Shown here: piece by piece, positions 21,145 through 33,120 of the stretch
Layout: each line of letters begins with the position of its first letter
Numbering within the stretch: the first letter of the stretch is position 1
Origin: Chamaecyparis obtusa
Lineage: Eukaryota > Streptophyta > Pinopsida > Cupressales > Cupressaceae
DNA length: 64,000 bases
Direction of reading: 5' to 3'
NCBI GenBank assembly: GCA_027943335.1
Contig: BSBK01001869.1
Span: 1,015,001 to 1,079,000 of the forward strand
The notes under the pieces: model-generated
Told to the model about the DNA's origin: nothing
Seen by the model: the letters and a program-made list of their open reading frames with translations, nothing else
The model's database searches: none
Position numbers and translations under genes: made by a program

Positions 21145-23274
21145 ATGAATCAAACTCTTAATGACACATTTCGACGACATAGGGGTGACACGATGTCTAT
21201 TGGGTCTTCTTCTGATAGTCCACCTGGATCACCTCCTATCAACACAAGGTATCTAGATGCTCATCAACAAACTAAGAGACACCATAGGAAAGCTCACTCA
21301 AATACACGGTCACAACATGAAGACCAAAACAACAAATCTGGTGATGCTCATATCAATGCAGCTAATGTATCCAGACATTCAAGACAATCTTCTCCACTTA
21401 GAGATACTTCACGATACACAAGTGATAGGTTGAAGAACATTGAGAGAGAAAAGCAAGCCTTCTTGGATGAACAAGCAGCTAAGGAAGAAAGATTCAAACA
21501 ATTGGAGGACGAGGAACAAGCTTTGTGAGACATAAGGAGAAGAGCCACACAAGAAGAACGAGATAGGCTCCTAGCACAACAACTCCATGATCAATTCAAC
21601 AATAGGGGTACCAACAGTGGAACCAACTCTCCACCATCTACTCCCTCACCAAGTCCAAGAAGAAGGTCAAGGACCCCATCAAGATCACCTAGTCCTAGAG
21701 GAAGAAGGACTTCTTGGTATAACCATCATAGGAGACAATCACTTTCTAGATATTCAAGACAACCCTCCCAATGAGCTCATCATGGCTCTCAACATGGAGG
21801 AAGTAATGCCAACTTTGACACTATTTATTTCATGACAATGCAACAAGAACCATCCTTCCAATAGTATGTGGAGAAAAATAAGGAGCAGTTCTTAGAAAGT
21901 CTAATCAATAAGGGTGCAAAAGTCCCATACAACTTTGATGTGGACCAAAAGATTAAGAAGCAAAACCCTTCAACTGATGAGGTGATTAAGCAGATGCAAA
22001 AGACTATGGAGAAAATGATGGCCCCTAAGAATACCTTCAACTTGGACTCCATATGTCCTAATCCCATTGACAACAGTGTGGTTATGGTAGATTTTCCTAG
22101 AAAGGTTGAAATCCCCACATATGACAAATATGATGGTAGTGGTGACCCCCATGACCATGTATGACAGTTCTATATCATGAGCTTTGAATTTCATCATGAG
22201 GACTCCTACATTATGAGATTATTCCCAAGGAGCCTTAAAGGCCAAGCTATGGAGTGGTTTACTAACATTACCCCTCCTGTTAAAACATTCAAAGAACTTG
22301 TCCAAAGGTTTGTGCAGCATTTTGCATATAATTTATCAAGGTCAGTCACCATGCTTGATTTGTGTAAATTAAAATAGAATCAAGGAGAACCCTTTGTGAC
22401 ATTTTTACAAAGGTGGAGACGCTTATGCTCCAAGTATTCTAGGACCATCCCTGAGGAAGAAAGGATTGATATAATTGTGAGCAATCTAGTGCCATAATTA
22501 AGATATGAAGTTAGAAAAATGGTCTTTAATTCTTTTGACACTATGGTAGAAACTGCATGTTGCATCGAGGATGTTTTAAAAGAATAAGGTATTTTGGCCA
22601 AACAGAGTAACAACAACAATGGCCAAAACAATAACAACAATAATAAGGACAAAAAGAACTCATATTGGAACAAAAATAAGCACGTAGTCAATGACAGAGT
22701 TGTTGACTCTCCACAACCTAAGGAACAAGGAGTTCTTAATTTATCTAACGCAGTTCAAACTATGAATTTGTAGACATCCTTAGATCAACAAGAGCACAAG
22801 CCCAAGTATCAAGATAAACCTAAGTCAGGAAAGAGGCAATTCACTAAACTTGGGGACTCTTATGAAGATATTTTTAAGACCTTGATTGCTCATAATTTGG
22901 TGCAACCTCATGATCCTTCAAATTTTTGCATACCAGATCCTAAACCTTATTGGTGGAATGAGAAAGCTTACTGTGTATACCACAATGGGATTGGACATGA
23001 CATTGAAGGTTTTTTTAAACTCAAACATCTTGTTCAAGACCTTATTGAGAATGGGAAATTACAAGTTGATGGATTGACCACAAACGTAGACCACAAAGCT
23101 TTTAAGGAGCCCTTGCCTAAGTATGAGAAGGGGGAGACCTCTCAAAACAAGAGTGGCAAGGCCACAATCAATTATACCTATACAGCTGTGGAAAATGCCA
23201 TTAATATGCTTGAGGTTGTGAAAAATGGTTGCCTAGACTTTGGGCCCCCATTCAACAATTTATCAAATCCCTGA
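21145..23274 (+). pseudogene. gag: gag of element C (Tat-like), eight in-frame stops
   Basis: Structural (capsid) protein of the element. One frame runs from ATG 21145 to a stop at 23272, about 709 codons, with stops at 21526, 21772, 21862, 22162, 22375, 22495, 22585 and 22771. Each can arise by one change from CAA, CAG, CGA or TGG. Order: a polar N-terminus; an Arg/Ser/Pro-rich tract (21640-21715); a conserved segment before the core (IPTYDKYDGSGDPHDHV, near 22110); the retrotransposon gag core (AMEWFTNITPP near 22235, FVQHFAYN, QGEPFVTFLQRWRRL); an Asn/Lys-rich stretch (22610-22680); and a CX2HX3GHXXE-type motif (CVYHNGIGHDIEG, near 22975) in place of a classic knuckle, its last Cys now Phe. 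The last ~17 codons are LTR sequence. Confidence 0.85.
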
Positions 23275-24261
23275 ATTAAGATTTTCAAAAATCAATATTT
23301 TTCAATTATATCAATTTCCTTGATCAAATCCTATTTTATCATTTTTTTGATTATTCCTTGGGCTAACCATTTTATCCTAAAATTTTTATCTATTTAAAAA
23401 GAATATTTCCTCCCCTTTTAAATAAATAAAAAGTCCCACCTTTTCCTCTTATCCTAAGTTGCACAAATAAAGCATTATTCTTATTTTATAAAAAGGGAAA
23501 AAGCACTTTTTGTCTCATGTGAGCACAAAAGTCAACTCTTATTTTCTCATTGGAGGATACTTATGCACATGAATTTCTTTTCTTTGATGCTCCATCGTTG
23601 ATTAAGTCTTTTGCCTCTTAATCTCCATGGTCCATTCCTTTTTATTTCCTATAAAAAGAGAGCTCTCTTCTTCATTTTCATATATGCAATTTTGAATAAT
23701 AATGTTATGCTACAGGTTTTCTAGGTCATTTGGAGTTCTTTGAAAATATTCTTGCATTCAAGCTTTGAAGACATTGTTGTTGCATTTCATTTAGTTTGCT
23801 TTCATAGTTGCATAATCATGGCATTCTTAGTATAGATTTCCTTTATGCAATAGATTAATCTCACATAGCTTAATTAGGAGGGATTGTAAGACTTGTACTT
23901 TCCTTTCATAGTCTAGTTTTCACTTTCCTTTCATAGATTAGATTTCCTTTCAAGCATTGCATTGTTATCATTTAGCTTAGCTTGAATCTCTCACTTCTAG
24001 CTTGCATATTCATCTTAATCTAGTTTGCATTTGCATTTCATTTGATTTCTTGGAGATATTGGCACTCTTGCCCTTGTCTTCACTTGAATCTCTCATTGTG
24101 TGGTTGACTAGCAAGGTCATTAGCTTCATAGCTCTAGCTGAGAGCAATTTTACAATCTTGCAACTCCATACATAGAGAGCTATGGATCAATTTTTGAGAC
24201 CTCATTCTTGAGTGTTCTTGATTGTAAGGATTCATAGAAGTGCACTACTTTTGTGTGTACA
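23217..24261 (+). repeat. Right (3') LTR of element C, first bases altered
   Basis: Near-identical to the left LTR from AAAATGGTTGCC (about 23222) to TGTGTGTACA. The first ~12 bases of the left LTR are replaced here by TGTGA, at the point where the gag frame joins the LTR. The TATA box is at 23650-23658. Most differences from the left copy are C/T and G/A changes. Confidence 0.85.
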
Positions 24262-24639
24262 CATGCATCATGTGCTAACTATATCACATGGTCAAAAAAT
24301 CTTGGCAAAAAAGGACAATGGAGATGGAATTTTTTTTGGATAAGGTAGGAGCATCACAAATGGTAAATTACACAGGGTACAATTTTTTAGTAGTACCTTT
24401 TGCCCCAACTTTAATGAGAATATCACAATTGAAGATGTGAGATAAAGTAGAGAAACCTTACTTGACTTACTTGAGGGTTTTTTTTCCACATAAGGTTGCC
24501 TCAAGGGGAAATCCTTGAATTGTGGTAAGATAACATCCACCATGCAAGTTTAAGGCATACATGCTAGATGAAAGAGAAACAATGATAAGAGACAAATAGA
24601 TCATTGGTAGAATGTCATTATGGGTAGAAATTTGTGTTA

Positions 24640-24950
24640 TTCTAGATTCTCATACAATAGGGAAATTTTGAGTATATTGATGCGAGAAGAAAAATCTAGA
24701 TAGTCGATTGATAGGAAAGCTTTATATGTGCACTGATACAAATAGAAAAGGCTAGATAGTTATATGATAGGGTAAATTTTATCATGTTGCTACGAGTATT
24801 AAAGGCTTGATAGTTGTACAATAGGGTGATAGATTCTGATAGCACTTATACTTGTAGTTGTTCTAGATAGCCACATGATAGGGTGAAAGATATGTCGATA
24901 TGGGTAGAAAAGCTAGATGGTCATGTGATAGGGAAAAAAATTTTGATAGA
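24640..24950. repeat. Degenerate tandem repeat around a CTAGATAGT...GATAGGG unit
   Basis: Roughly six copies spaced about 45-65 bp, strongly diverged, each combining (G)CTAGATAGTN with TATGATAGGG(T/A)AA. Confidence 0.5.
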
Positions 24951-26184
24951 TAAGTAGATTGGCCCTAATAAGGAAATAAACTAGATAAAAAAAATTGAAA
25001 TTTTCAAAAAAACCTATGATGTAGAGATAATTAGATAATAAGACAAGTAAGCAGAGACAAAAGGATTTGATTGTTTGGTATCATAACCCATAAGAAGTAA
25101 AAAGGATATCTAATAATGCTACTCATGGTTGTTTTGTCTAGACCAACATTTTTTGGATCTAAAGAAGAGCACACGAAGACAAATAAAAATAAAAATATCA
25201 TTCAAAATCAAAGGGAAGCCTAAATGCCCTGAACACTTTTCATTGTCCCTAAATATCAAAAATTAATATACGATAAATAGAAGAATTTTTATAATATATA
25301 ACCCTCTTTTACTAGGTACAAAAGGAGTATAAGGTCCTCTAGAGAGGAGAAATATTAACAAACAAGACAAACAAGCATGGGGGAACATAGACAAGAATGT
25401 TTTAATCTACAAATGTAAAAGCAAGTACTAACTCGCAGATCATCATCCTCCCAATCTTGATATAATAGGGAGGCAAGTCAAGACTATAATGGTATGTTGA
25501 AACTACTATGATAGTCATAGGTTCCCCATCCATAGAAAATTCTAGGGATGAAGTCACTTCAACATCCTCATTTAATAGCTCAACTAAGGTGAGTATGAGG
25601 GATCTTGTAAAGATCATTGTCAATGCCAAAATATCCTCAAGAGAGTCAAATATACACACCTCATAGGATGCAAGAAACTAAAACTAAGATAAAAATGAAG
25701 GCACCTCTCCAACATAATAAAAAGGGGTAGTGATGAACTTGAGAGAAGACCCAGATCACTCTACTATAAGGATAGAAATCAAATGAGGATTTGTCAAAGT
25801 AGACTTGTGGAAAACAAATAAAGCATAGAAAACTGCTTAAACTTTATTTTAAAGGGTGGAGGGGAGACCCTCTAATCCACTATATCTAGCCTTAATATCC
25901 TATGGAAGCTAGGATGGAAATTAGGAGATGATGTGGGTTGAGTAGCCATAACTTCACTTGACACAACTTGTGTATGCAACATGTTTATGGGTGTATGGAA
26001 TGGTATGTTAGGAAGAGAAGTGATCAGCGAGGGATCCTGAGAAGGGGAATGAAAATGGGCAGACTCATAATTATGTGCTCCACTTTTTTTGAACATCCTG
26101 ATTTTTGTCGAAATTGCCCATTTTTAAGAAAATATAATGATTTAAGCATTGAGAGGTCCCATTTGAAGGAATTAATTAAAAATG

Positions 26185-26300
26185 GTTAGATAAAAGCCTC
26201 TTAGATAAAACTCTCTTTGATATAATCTCTCTACTGAAAATAGTTAGATAAAATCCTCTTAGATCAAACTCTCTTTGATATGATCTCTCCACTCCTTAGT
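26185..26300. repeat. Tandem duplication, 2 x 58 bp
   Basis: GTTAGATAAAA(G/T)CCTCTTAGAT starts at 26185 and again at 26243. Both copies continue with AACTCTCTTTGATAT. Confidence 0.8.
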
Positions 26301-27896
26301 CATACATGTAAACGAGTTTCCTTTGCACCTATCAAAATGCTGACAAGAAATTATTCTTACTTTAGATTTTTTATAAAATATAAACTAAATTTATAATTTA
26401 AAGCCACAACAAAATATTTTTATACATGCACTTAAATTATAAAATAAAATAAGCAACAATATATTAAATTTGTCACTTTTCTATTTTTGAATTAAATGAT
26501 GCTAGAAAAATTTCACACAATAAAATGCAGAACCAACAAAGTAAGACTCATAAGTTGTGAAATTCTAATAACACTATTAAAAATTATTAATTTCTAATTT
26601 AATTACAAAACATAATTTTAAGTTATAAGATACAATCTATAAAAAAATTCAAAACTAAATTATAATTTTTCATAATTAGAAAAATGGTAATAATATCTTT
26701 TAACTCACATTGTTAAGATCTTTATCGATTGTTGTATATTTATTTTATCTCCCTTTTTTATTTGGAATCATAACAAACAAGGAATCATATGACATGTTAA
26801 GTATTCTCCAACATACGGACATCATTTTCTAATAGCTTGGGAATATTTGTAGATTTATACATAATTAATAGCTTGGGAATATTTGTAGATTCATTATTAT
26901 TTATATTGTGTATCATAAAAAAACATGAACAAATAAGAATCATATGACATTTGAAGCATTCACACCACATGGCAATCTATTTGTGGTATCTTTTGAATAT
27001 TTGTAGATTGACACATCACTATATATGTGATCTTTTAGTGCGAAATAAAAGGATTGTAATTTAATGGGCTGAATACAATTGGTGAAAAAAAAGGTAATAT
27101 TCTTTATTTTGTACATCTTTTAAGAACATGAACAAATAAGGAATCATGTGACATTTGAAGCATACACACCTCATGACAATCTATTTTTGATATTTTTTGT
27201 AGATTTATGCATCGCTAGATTGTATTCTTCCGCATAATATAAAAGGATTGTAACTTAATTAGCAGAATATATCGGTGTCGATAATGAAATATTTCTTAGT
27301 TATTTGTCATAACCTGACCTGTTATACACATGTTTTCTAGGACTTATTGGTGACAAATTATTGACTTTTGTTGACTAGGTCAGATGTTTCTCGACCTAAG
27401 TTGTTATATTATGAGGATATATTAGATTTGATAGACATTATTTTGATTGATTCATCTTTTATGATTAGATGTTATGATGTTATCACGATTAAGGGAATGA
27501 TTTGGGTGAACCCACAATCATGGGTTACACATTTTTGGAGGAAGGAATTCCTTGAAAAGGTGAAAAACGTGAAAATCGCGTTAGGGAGTTTCGATAAACA
27601 CCTCTCCAAAATTTTGATCAAAATACAACAAATTTTGATTGAAAGTATTGTAATTCGTAACTTTTGATCGAAAGCTCTTTATTAATAATAAATTTAAAAA
27701 AAAAAAAAACTATACTAATTAAGTTTGATCGTAAGTACTTAATATGGGGTTTTTAACCCCGCTGAAACCCCACCGTCATTTTCATGCTTTCGGAGCAGGC
27801 AAAAGTTTGGCTTCAAATTCCCAGACTTCTATATCTAGATATTTTACATTTTATTTTATGTATATATTGTAGTAAATATATATTATTTTAAATGTT

Positions 27897-27899
27897 TTG

Positions 27900-27993
<94 letters not shown>

Positions 27994-28517
27994 CATGTAT
28001 ATGTATTTATATATACATGTATATATGTATATATATTTATATATACATGTGTATACATATACATGTATATATATATATATATATACATGTATATATATAT
28101 ATACATGTATATATATATATATACATGTATATATATATATACATGTATATATATATATACATGTATATATATATATACATGTATATATATATATACATGT
28201 ATATATATATATACATGTATATATATACATGTATATATATACATGTATATATATATATATACATGTATATATATACATGTATATATTTATATATACATGT
28301 ATATACATGTATGTGTGTATATATACATGTATACATGTGTGTATATATATACATGTGTATATATGCATATATATACATGTATACATGTGTGTATGTATAC
28401 ATGTGTATATATCTATATATATGTGTGTGTGTGTATGTATATACATGTATATGTGTTGTGTATATATACATATATATGTGTATATACATATACATGTGTG
28501 TATATATGTATGAATAG

Positions 28518-28577
<60 letters not shown>

Positions 28578-28973
28578 TACATTTTTATATGAGTATATAT
28601 ATACATGTACATGTACATGTGTGTATATATGTATATATGTACATATATATACATGTACATATGTGTACATATACATACATACATATGTGTATATATACAT
28701 ACATACATATATGTATGTATATATGTGTGTATATATGTGTATATATATGTATATATATATGTACATATATATGTGTGTGTGTGTATATATATATACATTT
28801 ATATATGTGTAGATATACATGTATATTTATATATACATATATATGTACACATAAATACATATATATGTGTATACATGTATATACACATGTATACATATAT
28901 ACACACATGTATACATATATATACACATATACATGTATATATATATATACATATGTACATATATATGTATGTG

Positions 28974-29007
<34 letters not shown>

Positions 29008-29299
29008 TGTATGTATATATATACATGTATATATATGTATACACATGTGTGTATACATTTATATATAATTATATTTATGTGTATATATACTTGTATATAT
29101 ACATGTATATATGTATACATGTGTATATATATGTATATGTGTATATATCTATATATACATGTATACATGTGTATATACATGTATATATGTGTATATACAT
29201 GTATACATGTGTATATATACATGTATATATGTATATATATGTGCATATATATATATATACATGTGTATATGTACATGTATATATGTATATATATGTATT

Positions 29300-29335
<36 letters not shown>

Positions 29336-29610
29336 CATATATGTATATATATGTATATATACACATATATATGTGTGTATATACATAACATTTATCTATG
29401 TATATATACATACATACATATGTGTGTGTGTGTGTGTGTGTACATACATATATTTATATGTACATTTATGTGTGTATCTATACATACATATATGTATCTC
29501 ATCTTTCATGTCATTTAATATGTATGTAGTTAAACATTATATATATGTGGCACACACACACATATATGTTATGTACACACATGTTTCATATATATATATA
29601 CACACACATG

Positions 29611-29655
<45 letters not shown>
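27897..29655. repeat. Large compound microsatellite (TA/TG/CA, ACATGTATAT units)
   Basis: About 1.76 kb made only of alternating purine-pyrimidine dinucleotides. It opens with (GT)11 followed directly by (AC)20 (junction 27936/27937), continues with about a dozen ACATGTATATATATATAT units (28070-28290), then irregular TATA/TGTA/CATA mixtures, and ends in a pure TA run that runs into the left LTR of element D. Open frames on all six strands-and-frames here come from the lack of stop codons in this base pattern and are not genes. Confidence 0.95.
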
Positions 29656-29661
<6 letters not shown>

Positions 29662-30007
29662 ATTTGAACAATACAAATCCACAAAATCCGAAGATCACCT
29701 GCATACAAAAATTTGCCACAAGGAAGTAGAGACAAGAAGAGGGCAAAGGTTTGACTCAAAAATATGAAGAAGAAAATATCCTCAATTAATGAATGAATTG
29801 AATGTACAATGGATCATCCTTATAAAGGAGATCGAAAGCCTTGAAAGGAAAAGTCTAGTGCATGTAATAATTAGTTTAACTATTACATGACTAATGCATG
29901 AGTTTAGAACAACTAGTGCATGTGCTTTTTAACTAAAGCAAAAAGAAGTTGACATCTTAAGAAGGGAGTAAAGATTAATTAACATAATTAATACATTACT
30001 CTAACAA
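29656..30007 (-). repeat. Left LTR (3' LTR) of element D
   Basis: Matches 32623-32973 almost throughout. The first bases TATAAG replace TGTAGG and merge with the TA microsatellite; the other end is CTCTAACA. Confidence 0.88.
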
Positions 30008-32609
30008 CCCCCCCTTAAGATGAGTAACGATGCATCTACAAACAATGCAAGAAGAAAGCAAATGGGTCCTGGCAATAAAGGCCTGATCAGGTACCCAAGT
30101 ACAAAAGAGAGTCTTTAAAAAGTGGAGAAATAGAGAAAACCACATGGGAAAAACTCTACTCCAAAAAAAGACAAAGACTGGTTTGAAGGACTGAAGAAGC
30201 CTCCAAAACTAGGAATGTTCCAGAAAATAGGAACAAAGATGAACATGTACAACATCACTGAAGCATGAAACTGCAAACTCTGTCAAGAAGAAACTGATGA
30301 TCTGAAGATCCTCCACAGAAATATGACCAGGTAGAGAAGACTGTAATCTGCATGAGTGCCCTCAAATGACACTACTCAAATCAGGAGGCAAACAAAGGAA
30401 AACACTTGAACTCGAAGATATAGATGACATAAACACCAAAACCCTGAAGAGTTGATCAATCAAAGCTGGAAGAGTGCATCCAAAAATAGGAAGGAAAAGA
30501 GTGTCCATATGGTAAATGATCCATCTCACCGGAATGCATAGGTACCCAGCCATTGCAACCGCCTAGTACATAGGATCAAATACTAAATACATGGCTCACA
30601 CAATCAAACCAAGGAAGTAGTAGAACCAACAGTAGAAACCCCCCCATACTGCTAACAAGGGAGTAATGACAAGTACGCTAAAAAGATCATCCAGTATGAA
30701 CTACATGATGAAGATGAATCTGAAACATTGAATGTGCAGAGAGACTACAAACATAAATAAAGATACCTGAGGCTAATGTCATTGGAGGAATGCTCACATG
30801 ATAAAAGAAGATGGAAAACAAAGGCAAAAAACAAACCCCCCCAACACTTTATAATGGAGTGTGAGTACAAATAGCACGAACATGTGCAAGATCTCATCAA
30901 AGCAATAGAATGACACTTTATCTCAGTGCGTGTGCATAAAAGAATGCTACAAAAGTGAAGTATACACTACTCAAAGAAGATCAAAGGATGCTAAAATAAA
31001 AGAACAACCTAAAATGAGCCATCCCTCAAAGGGAAGAGATTCCAGGACCTGAAACAACCAACATATCCACTAGACTACAAAAAAGAAAAAATCTGAATAA
31101 AATGAACTAGATTAGAATCTAGAAAAATCACTCAAAGCACTAAAAAAATCTCTGAACAAGCTTTCCAATGATATATCATTTTCCAGAAATATAGTTCGGA
31201 TGTGCAAAATAGAGCTCCCGGAGTGCAGAACTGAAGATTTAGCTTTGACAGAGAAAAACACCATCAAAAAAATAAAACCAAAAAAAATAACATCTAGATC
31301 TAGAAATATCTTGGAATTAGCTTTCCGACGATATCTCGTTTGCCAAATTTTGACACCTTATGCTCAAGATATGAGCAAAAAACCAACAGCTGCGCTGGAG
31401 GGCCCAAAGAAGGTGTCTGCAAGGATCCAAGGATGGGTGATGTTAGCAAAAGGTCAAAAAATCACATGAAACCATCAGATCTGATAAAAGCTCAGAAAGA
31501 GCTTTTAAAAAATATCTTGTTTGCTGAAAACAGAGCCCGGATGCAAGAGAAATAGATCCCAGAAGGTAGGAAGTTAGCAAATTCAGATCGGGCTTGGAAC
31601 CAACTTTCTGACGATATATCGCACGCCCAATTATGATCCCAGATGCCTGAGATATTCACAAAAATCACCCAGGTACCCTTAAAAAGCTCCAAAAAAGAGA
31701 AAAAAACTGCTGACATCAGCAGATACGAGCCTAAAATTGATGGCCAAATAGCTGTCATGGCTCAAAATCCTCCGGGGGCTTAAGAAGTTTGGCCTTGGTT
31801 CCCCATAGGACTGGGGGCTGATCGCAAAATGGGTTGGGTCTCAACCGGGCAGTCACGTGACCATGGGCTCAATGGCTAGGGGCTTAACTGGGTAGAGATC
31901 GGTGGAGGCGGAGGCTGCAGAGTACGGCCACAGCGGCAGAGGCCGCTGACTGCGGTGCTGAGTCCGGTGGTGGCAAAGAGATCGTGGTGGGCGGAGGCCA
32001 CTTGGCGGTACAAAGGAGCTGGGCAGCGCGTGGGTGGCCGCAGGGTGGCACTCAAGTGGCTGTCTGGCAAAAAAAAATTTTAATTTTAATTTTTTGAAAA
32101 TAATCACCGTACAGCACCTTAGAGTGCGTGCCAAGGCCGTACAGCCCCTCGTATGCAAAATTTTTTTGCCTCAGATGGCAACTTGTCAAAAATGGACAAG
32201 TCTTATATGGATTTTGACTATTTCGGGCCTTCTGGATGTAACCGTGAGGTCCATTTGCGCTAGAAGTGCTCCAAAAAATATTGATTTGTGTCAGGGCTGA
32301 TTGCAAAAAAAATTTCTCACAGATTCCAACTGTGTCCAAATCGGACAAATTTTATATGGATCTTGAGGTTCTTGGATGCTCTCAATGCAACTGTGAGGTC
32401 TGTTTGAAGCCAAGATGACTAGAAAAATAGGTCCCCCTAGATCTGACAGGAAACCCTCTCTGTAAAAAGTGCTAAAAAAAAAAAAATTCTTTTTTGCAGG
32501 CAAAAAAGAAATAAAAAATAACATCCTATAGAGAATACCAAAACCTCTCAAATCAGCAAAAAAATCTCTAATTTGAATCCTTCAAACAAGAACAAGTTGT
32601 AGTAGATTT
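30008..32609 (-). other. Interior of element D: repeats and a GC-rich patch, no gene
   Basis: Contains four degenerate copies of a GCTTTCCGACGATATCTCG-like unit (near 31159, 31318, 31497, 31600), a GC-rich patch (about 31780-32060, much richer in GC than its surroundings), and an imperfect ~150-bp duplication (32155-32300 and 32305-32420) sharing TGGACAAGTCTTATATGGAT-like blocks. Confidence 0.55.
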
Positions 32610-32622
32610 GGCTTTGATACCA
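32610..32622 (-). promoter_or_regulatory. Primer-binding site of element D
   Basis: The minus strand reads TGGTATCAAAGCC, one base away from the start of the usual initiator-Met tRNA complement, two bases inside the LTR. Confidence 0.8.
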
Positions 32623-32970
32623 TGTAGGATTTGAGCAATACAAATCCACAAAACCCGAAGATCACCTACATACAAAAACCTATTACAAGGAAGTAGAGAC
32701 AAGAAGAGGGCAAAGGTTTGACTCAAAAATATGAAGAAGAAAATATCCTCAATTAATGAATGAATTGAATGTACAATGGATCATCCTTATAAAGGAGATC
32801 GAAAGCCTTGAAAGGCAAATTCTAGTGCATGTAATAATTAGTTTAACTATTACATGACTAATGCATGAGTTTAGAACAACTAGTGCATGTGCTTTTTAAC
32901 TAAAGAAAAAGGAAGTTGACATCTTAAGAAGGGAGTAAAAATTAATTAACATAATTAATACATTACTCTA

Positions 32971-32973
<3 letters not shown>
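32623..32973 (-). repeat. Right LTR (5' LTR) of element D
   Basis: Starts TGTAGGATTTGAGCAATAC. Its outer end reads CTCTAATA and passes directly into (TG)n. Confidence 0.88.

Positions 32974-33004
<31 letters not shown>
32974..33004. repeat. (TG)n microsatellite
   Basis: An uninterrupted TG run of about 30 bp directly after element D, probably the right part of the microsatellite into which D inserted. Confidence 0.9.
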
Positions 33005-33005
<1 letters not shown>

Positions 33006-33120
33006 GTATATATGCACATAATTGTACATGTATTTTTTAATTAAATTAGTATTTAAATATATAGACTTCATTTGACGATAAATAAAAAAATTTAGGTACA
33101 CATATATCTATAAATTAGAC

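Larger units (their letters stand above)
16622..24261 (+). mobile_element. Element C: Tat-like Ty3/gypsy element reduced to LTR-leader-gag-LTR
   Basis: 7.6 kb. The left LTR is 16622-17671, the right copy about 23217-24261. Flanks CATGT (16617-16621) and CATGC (24262-24266) are a 5-bp target duplication with one change. The interior is a 3.5-kb non-coding leader with two repeat arrays and a gag gene (21145-23274). Gag runs directly into the right LTR: protease, RT, RNase H and integrase are all missing and no polypurine tract is seen. The GTGCCCACCGTGGGG-type primer region and the gag plan are those of the Tat/Ogre branch. Element F (57320 onward) is a diverged relative, which supports the LTR boundaries. 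Confidence 0.82.
24262..27896. other. Unannotated decayed region with minor repeats
   Basis: No gene supported. It holds about six diverged CTAGATAGTCATATGATAGGG units (24640-24950), a 2 x 58-bp duplication (26185-26300), a degenerate array of three units starting (G)GAATCATATGACAT near 26781, 26938 and 27140, and a 99-codon plus-strand frame at 27368-27667 with no recognisable domain. Confidence 0.4.
29656..32973 (-). mobile_element. Element D: small non-coding LTR element (TRIM/LARD type), minus strand
   Basis: 3.3 kb with 352- and 351-bp LTRs (29656-30007, 32623-32973). The minus strand has a tRNA-iMet-type primer site (TGGTATCAAAGCC) right after the 5' LTR and a purine tract (CTTAAGGGGGGG, complement of about 30008-30020) before the 3' LTR. 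The 2.6-kb interior has no pol or gag motif. The longest frames (31200-31469, 31853-32158) lie in repeats or a GC-rich patch. It sits between TA repeats on the left and TG repeats on the right, so it appears to have inserted into a microsatellite; no clean target duplication can be read there. Confidence 0.85.

Noticed and set aside
27368..27667. 99-codon plus-strand frame as a small gene
   Set aside because: No domain, no start context and no conserved neighbour; AT-rich sequence with Ile/Asp/Leu bias as expected by chance.
27883..29746. Many long overlapping frames on both strands (up to about 350 codons) of Tyr/Ile/His/Cys/Thr repeats
   Set aside because: They lie wholly in TA/TG/CA dinucleotide repeats, which contain no stop codons in most frames. 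Composition, not selection, keeps them open.
31853..32158. Arg/Pro/Ser-rich 101-codon minus-strand frame as a captured host exon
   Set aside because: It lies in a GC-rich patch where frames stay open by composition, and no domain is recognisable. Retained only as a note on the patch.
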